Position numbers and translations under genes: made by a program
Shown: positions 61,051-64,000 of the stretch, in pieces
How the letters are laid out: the number at the start of each line of letters is the position of its first letter
Numbering within the stretch: the first letter of the stretch is position 1
NCBI GenBank assembly: GCA_015066635.1
Contig: SVOA01000003.1
Coordinates: 62,001 to 126,000 of the forward strand
DNA length: 64,000 bases
Source of the DNA: Oscillospiraceae bacterium
GTDB taxonomy: Bacteria > Bacillota > Clostridia > Oscillospirales > Acutalibacteraceae
Reading direction: 5' to 3'
Notes under the pieces: generated by a model
Seen by the model: only the letters and a program-made list of their open reading frames with translations
Told to the model about the DNA's origin: nothing
The model's database searches: none

Positions 61051-61918
61051 CGGTTAATTCCTCTTCTTTTTCGTAAACCTGATATTTATCCCAGATATTC
61101 TCGAGTTTATTGAAGTTATTGTAAACCTCGTCCTTTTTGCTCAGAGTAACGCTGACTATCAGCGCATTGATAAGACTCAGCGGAGCGACAAGCGAATCTA
61201 CAACGCTCGCCATATTACTGCGCGCCGCAAGCAAATAGTCCGAATAAGGCGCCATGGGAGAATCTTCGGTATCGGTTATGGAAATAACGGTGGCGTTTCT
61301 GTCGTGAATAAAATTCAGCGCGTTGACCGTCTGTCTTGAATATCTCGGGAAACTGATAGCTATGCAGACATCTCCCTCGCCTATTCTGAACATCTGTTCA
61401 AAAAGTTCGGAAGCGCTCGAGGTATCGACAAGAACTACACCGTCAAAGACAAGATTAAGATAAAATGACAGAAAAGAAGCCAGAGCCGCGGAAGAACGCA
61501 CGCCTAAAATATAAATTTTCTTTGCGTTGTTAATGGCGTTAACCGCATTTTTGAAATCATCCTTTGAGGTCATTTCGGCGGTTTCCCTTATAAGCTCTAT
61601 ATCCTTGGTAAGAACGCTTCTGATAACGTCATTATCGCCTATAAGATTCTCGGAAACCTCCATACGCTGAACTGCCGTCAGCTTTGACTTAATCATCTGC
61701 TGAAGCTCCTTCTGAAGCTCGGGATAGCCTTTAAAGCCGAGTTCACACGCAAAGCGAACAACGGTCGATTCGCTGACACCGACGTTTTTGCCAAGAGTCG
61801 CCGCGGTCATAAACGCCGCCTTGTCATAATTCTGCAGTATGTAAGCCGAGATTTTTTTATGTCCCTTTGAAAGCTTTACCGTATTGTTTTCAAGTTTTGA
61901 TAAAAGATTGTTTTTCAA
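61043..61918 (-). CDS. MurR/RpiR family transcriptional regulator
   Basis: 291 aa; N-terminal HTH (LGKNVGVSESTVVRFACELGFKGYPELQKEL), SIS domain (ILGVRSSAALASFLSFYL). Confidence 0.9.
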   Translation of the reverse strand: MKNNLLSKLENNTVKLSKGHKKISAYILQNYDKAAFMTAATLGKNVGVSESTVVRFACELGFKGYPELQKELQQMIKSKLTAVQRMEVSENLIGDNDVIRSVLTKDIELIRETAEMTSKDDFKNAVNAINNAKKIYILGVRSSAALASFLSFYLNLVFDGVVLVDTSSASELFEQMFRIGEGDVCIAISFPRYSRQTVNALNFIHDRNATVISITDTEDSPMAPYSDYLLAARSNMASVVDSLVAPLSLINALIVSVTLSKKDEVYNNFNKLENIWDKYQVYEKEEELTDE

Positions 61919-61996
61919 AAAATCAAGTCCTTAAAATCAGTTTTCAACTATTATATGCCAAAATGAATTTTTTTGCAAGAAATCTTGCAAAATTTA

Positions 61997-63172
61997 TTAT
62001 TCTTTTATAATTTTAAAGCTTTCTTCCGTACCGCTCGGTCTCGGGTTTTTGAGTATAATCGAGTGGATATCGGACGCCTTTGCCTCAAGAGAAAAAACTC
62101 TGTCGGCGCCAGCGCTGCCGATTTTTTCAAAATCTCTGTACGAAACGGCAACGGGCAGTCCCGACGCGCTTACAAGACTTCTGTAAACGTTTATTTTATC
62201 CTGTTTAAAGCCGAGCACCCTGACATAAGGCGCAGGAATTTTTATATCGTCATTTGTAATTCCGAAATAACTGCAAAGCACGGCACGTCTTATTCTTGAG
62301 TGAGTATATCGTTTGGTTTTAAGTATTTCAAAGAGTTCGGTGGCGTTAAGAGCAGAGCCCGCATATTTAATAACCCTGTTAAACAGTTCCTCTGTCATAT
62401 ATGCGGTTTTGCGGAAGTACTCCTCTTTTCTTTTGCGTAGCTCCGACATCAGAAGCAGAGAATACTTCTCATAATCGCAGTACTCTCCCGACGAAACGGC
62501 AGATGAAAGAATTTCATTTACGTTTGCAGGCACAAAAGCGGAAAAGCCGTTATTCTCCGTAATCATTTTTCTGATATTTGAAGCCGAAGTAAAGCCGTCC
62601 TTCATTTCGTCTGTATCGTGCGCGGCATTTTTCCTCTTAACGGGTATTATCTTAACATCGGGGTAATTTTTAATAACTGCCTTTGTATAGGCAACGGCAA
62701 GTATGTTATTCGGTAAGCTCAAATCAAAGTTAATTCCGAAGTCAGAAAAAGCCTTTTGACGCGCGGCAGGGAAGCTTTCGTTCTGACAAAGGTATTTTTC
62801 AACCCTCTCGCAGAACTCAGGCGAACCGAGCGTTACGGCGGCATTTATAATCGCGTCTCTGTTTCCGTCCTCTACCCCGAAAGCAATACTGTCGCAGCCG
62901 AATTCGCATAGAATTCTCACAGCATTTTCCGCAAAGCACTCCGTACTTCCCACAGCGTAGAGAAACGGGAGTTCAAGCACTGCGTCTATACCGCCCGCAA
63001 GAGCCGTGCGTGTTTTGGTCTGCTTTGTAAAAAGCGATGGCTCTGCTCTCTGAACAAAGTTTCCGCTCATAACGCAGACTACGGTATCCCCGTCTTTTCT
63101 GACGGAGTCTATAAGGTATTTATGCCCGTTGTGAAACGGGTTAAATTCGCTGACTATACCTATAACGCTCAT
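61997..63172 (-). CDS. tmcAL: tRNA(Met) cytidine acetate ligase-like nucleotidyltransferase
   Basis: Start MSVIGIVSEFNPFHNGHKYLI at 63172; MSGNFVQRAEPSLFTKQTKTRTALAGGIDAVLELP. Confidence 0.9.
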   Translation of the reverse strand: MSVIGIVSEFNPFHNGHKYLIDSVRKDGDTVVCVMSGNFVQRAEPSLFTKQTKTRTALAGGIDAVLELPFLYAVGSTECFAENAVRILCEFGCDSIAFGVEDGNRDAIINAAVTLGSPEFCERVEKYLCQNESFPAARQKAFSDFGINFDLSLPNNILAVAYTKAVIKNYPDVKIIPVKRKNAAHDTDEMKDGFTSASNIRKMITENNGFSAFVPANVNEILSSAVSSGEYCDYEKYSLLLMSELRKRKEEYFRKTAYMTEELFNRVIKYAGSALNATELFEILKTKRYTHSRIRRAVLCSYFGITNDDIKIPAPYVRVLGFKQDKINVYRSLVSASGLPVAVSYRDFEKIGSAGADRVFSLEAKASDIHSIILKNPRPSGTEESFKIIKE

Positions 63173-63173
63173 T

Positions 63174-63689
63174 TTATAGCTCCCTTCCCGTGATTTTCCA
63201 CTCAGCTGCAAGTTCTTCAAAGGAATATGCGGCATTTGCGGGACTTGTTGAGGGTAAAACGGTTATCTCTCTGCCTGTTTTTTCAAGGCAGTACTTATTA
63301 TACAGATTCCCCGCAAGCCTGCCGTTTGCAAAAACACGCGAAACCGAACTGTTATCGAGAATAATGCCAATATCGTTTGCCGTAACATTCCGTACGGAAG
63401 CGTCCGAGGAGTTTTCAATTTCACAGCTTTTTATAACGTCCCACAGCGCAATTTTATTATTTAAAAGAAATTTCTTTTTATCTTCAATACTTAAGGGCGT
63501 ATCTTCGCCGCAAATCTCCGCCATAACGCGCCAGAAACGGTTTCTCGGGTGTCCGTAATAAAAACCCTGTTCCCTTGACTTAACCGAAGGAAACGAGCCT
63601 AAAATCAGTATTTTACTGTCGCCCGAAAAGACGGGTTCAAAATTATGCACAAGCATTTCTCTCATTTTATTTTTACTCTCAATTAACAA
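63174..63689 (-). CDS. DNA-deoxyinosine glycosylase (uracil-DNA glycosylase superfamily); exact start uncertain
   Basis: 171 aa; ILILGSFPSVKSREQGFYYGHPRNRFWRV, LPSTSPANAAYS. Confidence 0.85.
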   Translation of the reverse strand: MLIESKNKMREMLVHNFEPVFSGDSKILILGSFPSVKSREQGFYYGHPRNRFWRVMAEICGEDTPLSIEDKKKFLLNNKIALWDVIKSCEIENSSDASVRNVTANDIGIILDNSSVSRVFANGRLAGNLYNKYCLEKTGREITVLPSTSPANAAYSFEELAAEWKITGREL

Positions 63690-63776
63690 TTCAATAATAT
63701 ATCTTGAAAAATCTCTTTGTTAAGTATATAATATTAGCGTTAAAAATTCAATAAGCAAACTTAACAGGAGGGAATT

Positions 63777-64000
63777 ATGAAAATTCTTGTTATCAATGCG
63801 GGCAGCTCCTCGCTCAAATATCAGCTTTTTGATATGGAGAATGAAGCAGTTCTCGCAAAAGGTATCTGCGAGCAGATAGGAAACGACAACTCAAAGTTTA
63901 CTCACAAGGTACCTGCAGACGAAAATAAAAACATCAAGGAACATATCGCCATTGAGAATCACGGCGATGCAATTCAGCTTGTACTCGATACTCTTGTAAG
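63777..64000 (+). CDS. ackA: acetate kinase, N-terminal part (truncated by window edge)
   Basis: ATG at 63777 with [45 protein letters not shown]. Confidence 0.95.
   Translation, partial: MKILVINAGSSSLKYQLFDMENEAVLAKGICEQIGNDNSKFTHKVPADENKNIKEHIAIENHGDAIQLVLDTLV

Overview
This 64 kb window reads as the chromosome of an endospore-forming, gut-type Clostridia relative. Evidence includes an alpha/beta-type SASP gene, HPr kinase, ECF transporters and scattered glycosidases. It is gene-dense and mostly on the minus strand. Content: partial murB, ROK glucokinase, hprK, GH51, SASP, parvulin isomerase, tpiA/pgk, WYL regulator plus GH2 enzyme, tandem metallophosphoesterase, a BMP/ABC nucleoside uptake operon with xpt, GH36 alpha-galactosidase, a GPH sugar symporter, trmB, bioY, a ClpE-like AAA+ unfoldase, pgsA, cvpA, truA, ecfT-A2-A1, glmM, ruvBAC, der, rpmF, pgi, a D-Ala-D-Ala carboxypeptidase, ligA, proBAC, mtaB, a frameshifted GH27, an ispH-rpsA fusion, plsC, cmk, an RpiR regulator, tmcAL, and the start of ackA. 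Three single tRNA genes (Leu-TAG, Leu-CAA, Gly-TCC) and many intrinsic terminators are readable. I found no rRNA, CRISPR array, transposon or prophage, and no clear undescribed defence or biosynthetic system. The best second-look items are: (1) a GH27 gene broken by one -1 frameshift, with a beta-sandwich-like insertion in its catalytic domain; (2) a secreted protein with two metallophosphoesterase domains and an atypical SPKTAG C-terminal anchor; (3) a Rex-like palindrome and a -35-overlapping dyad upstream of pgk-tpiA; (4) a sugar symporter with a ~100-aa extracellular insertion; (5) a cluster of dyads in the 349-bp gap between xpt and GH36; (6) an unknown membrane protein that sits directly behind a tRNA-Leu terminator with no room for its own promoter.
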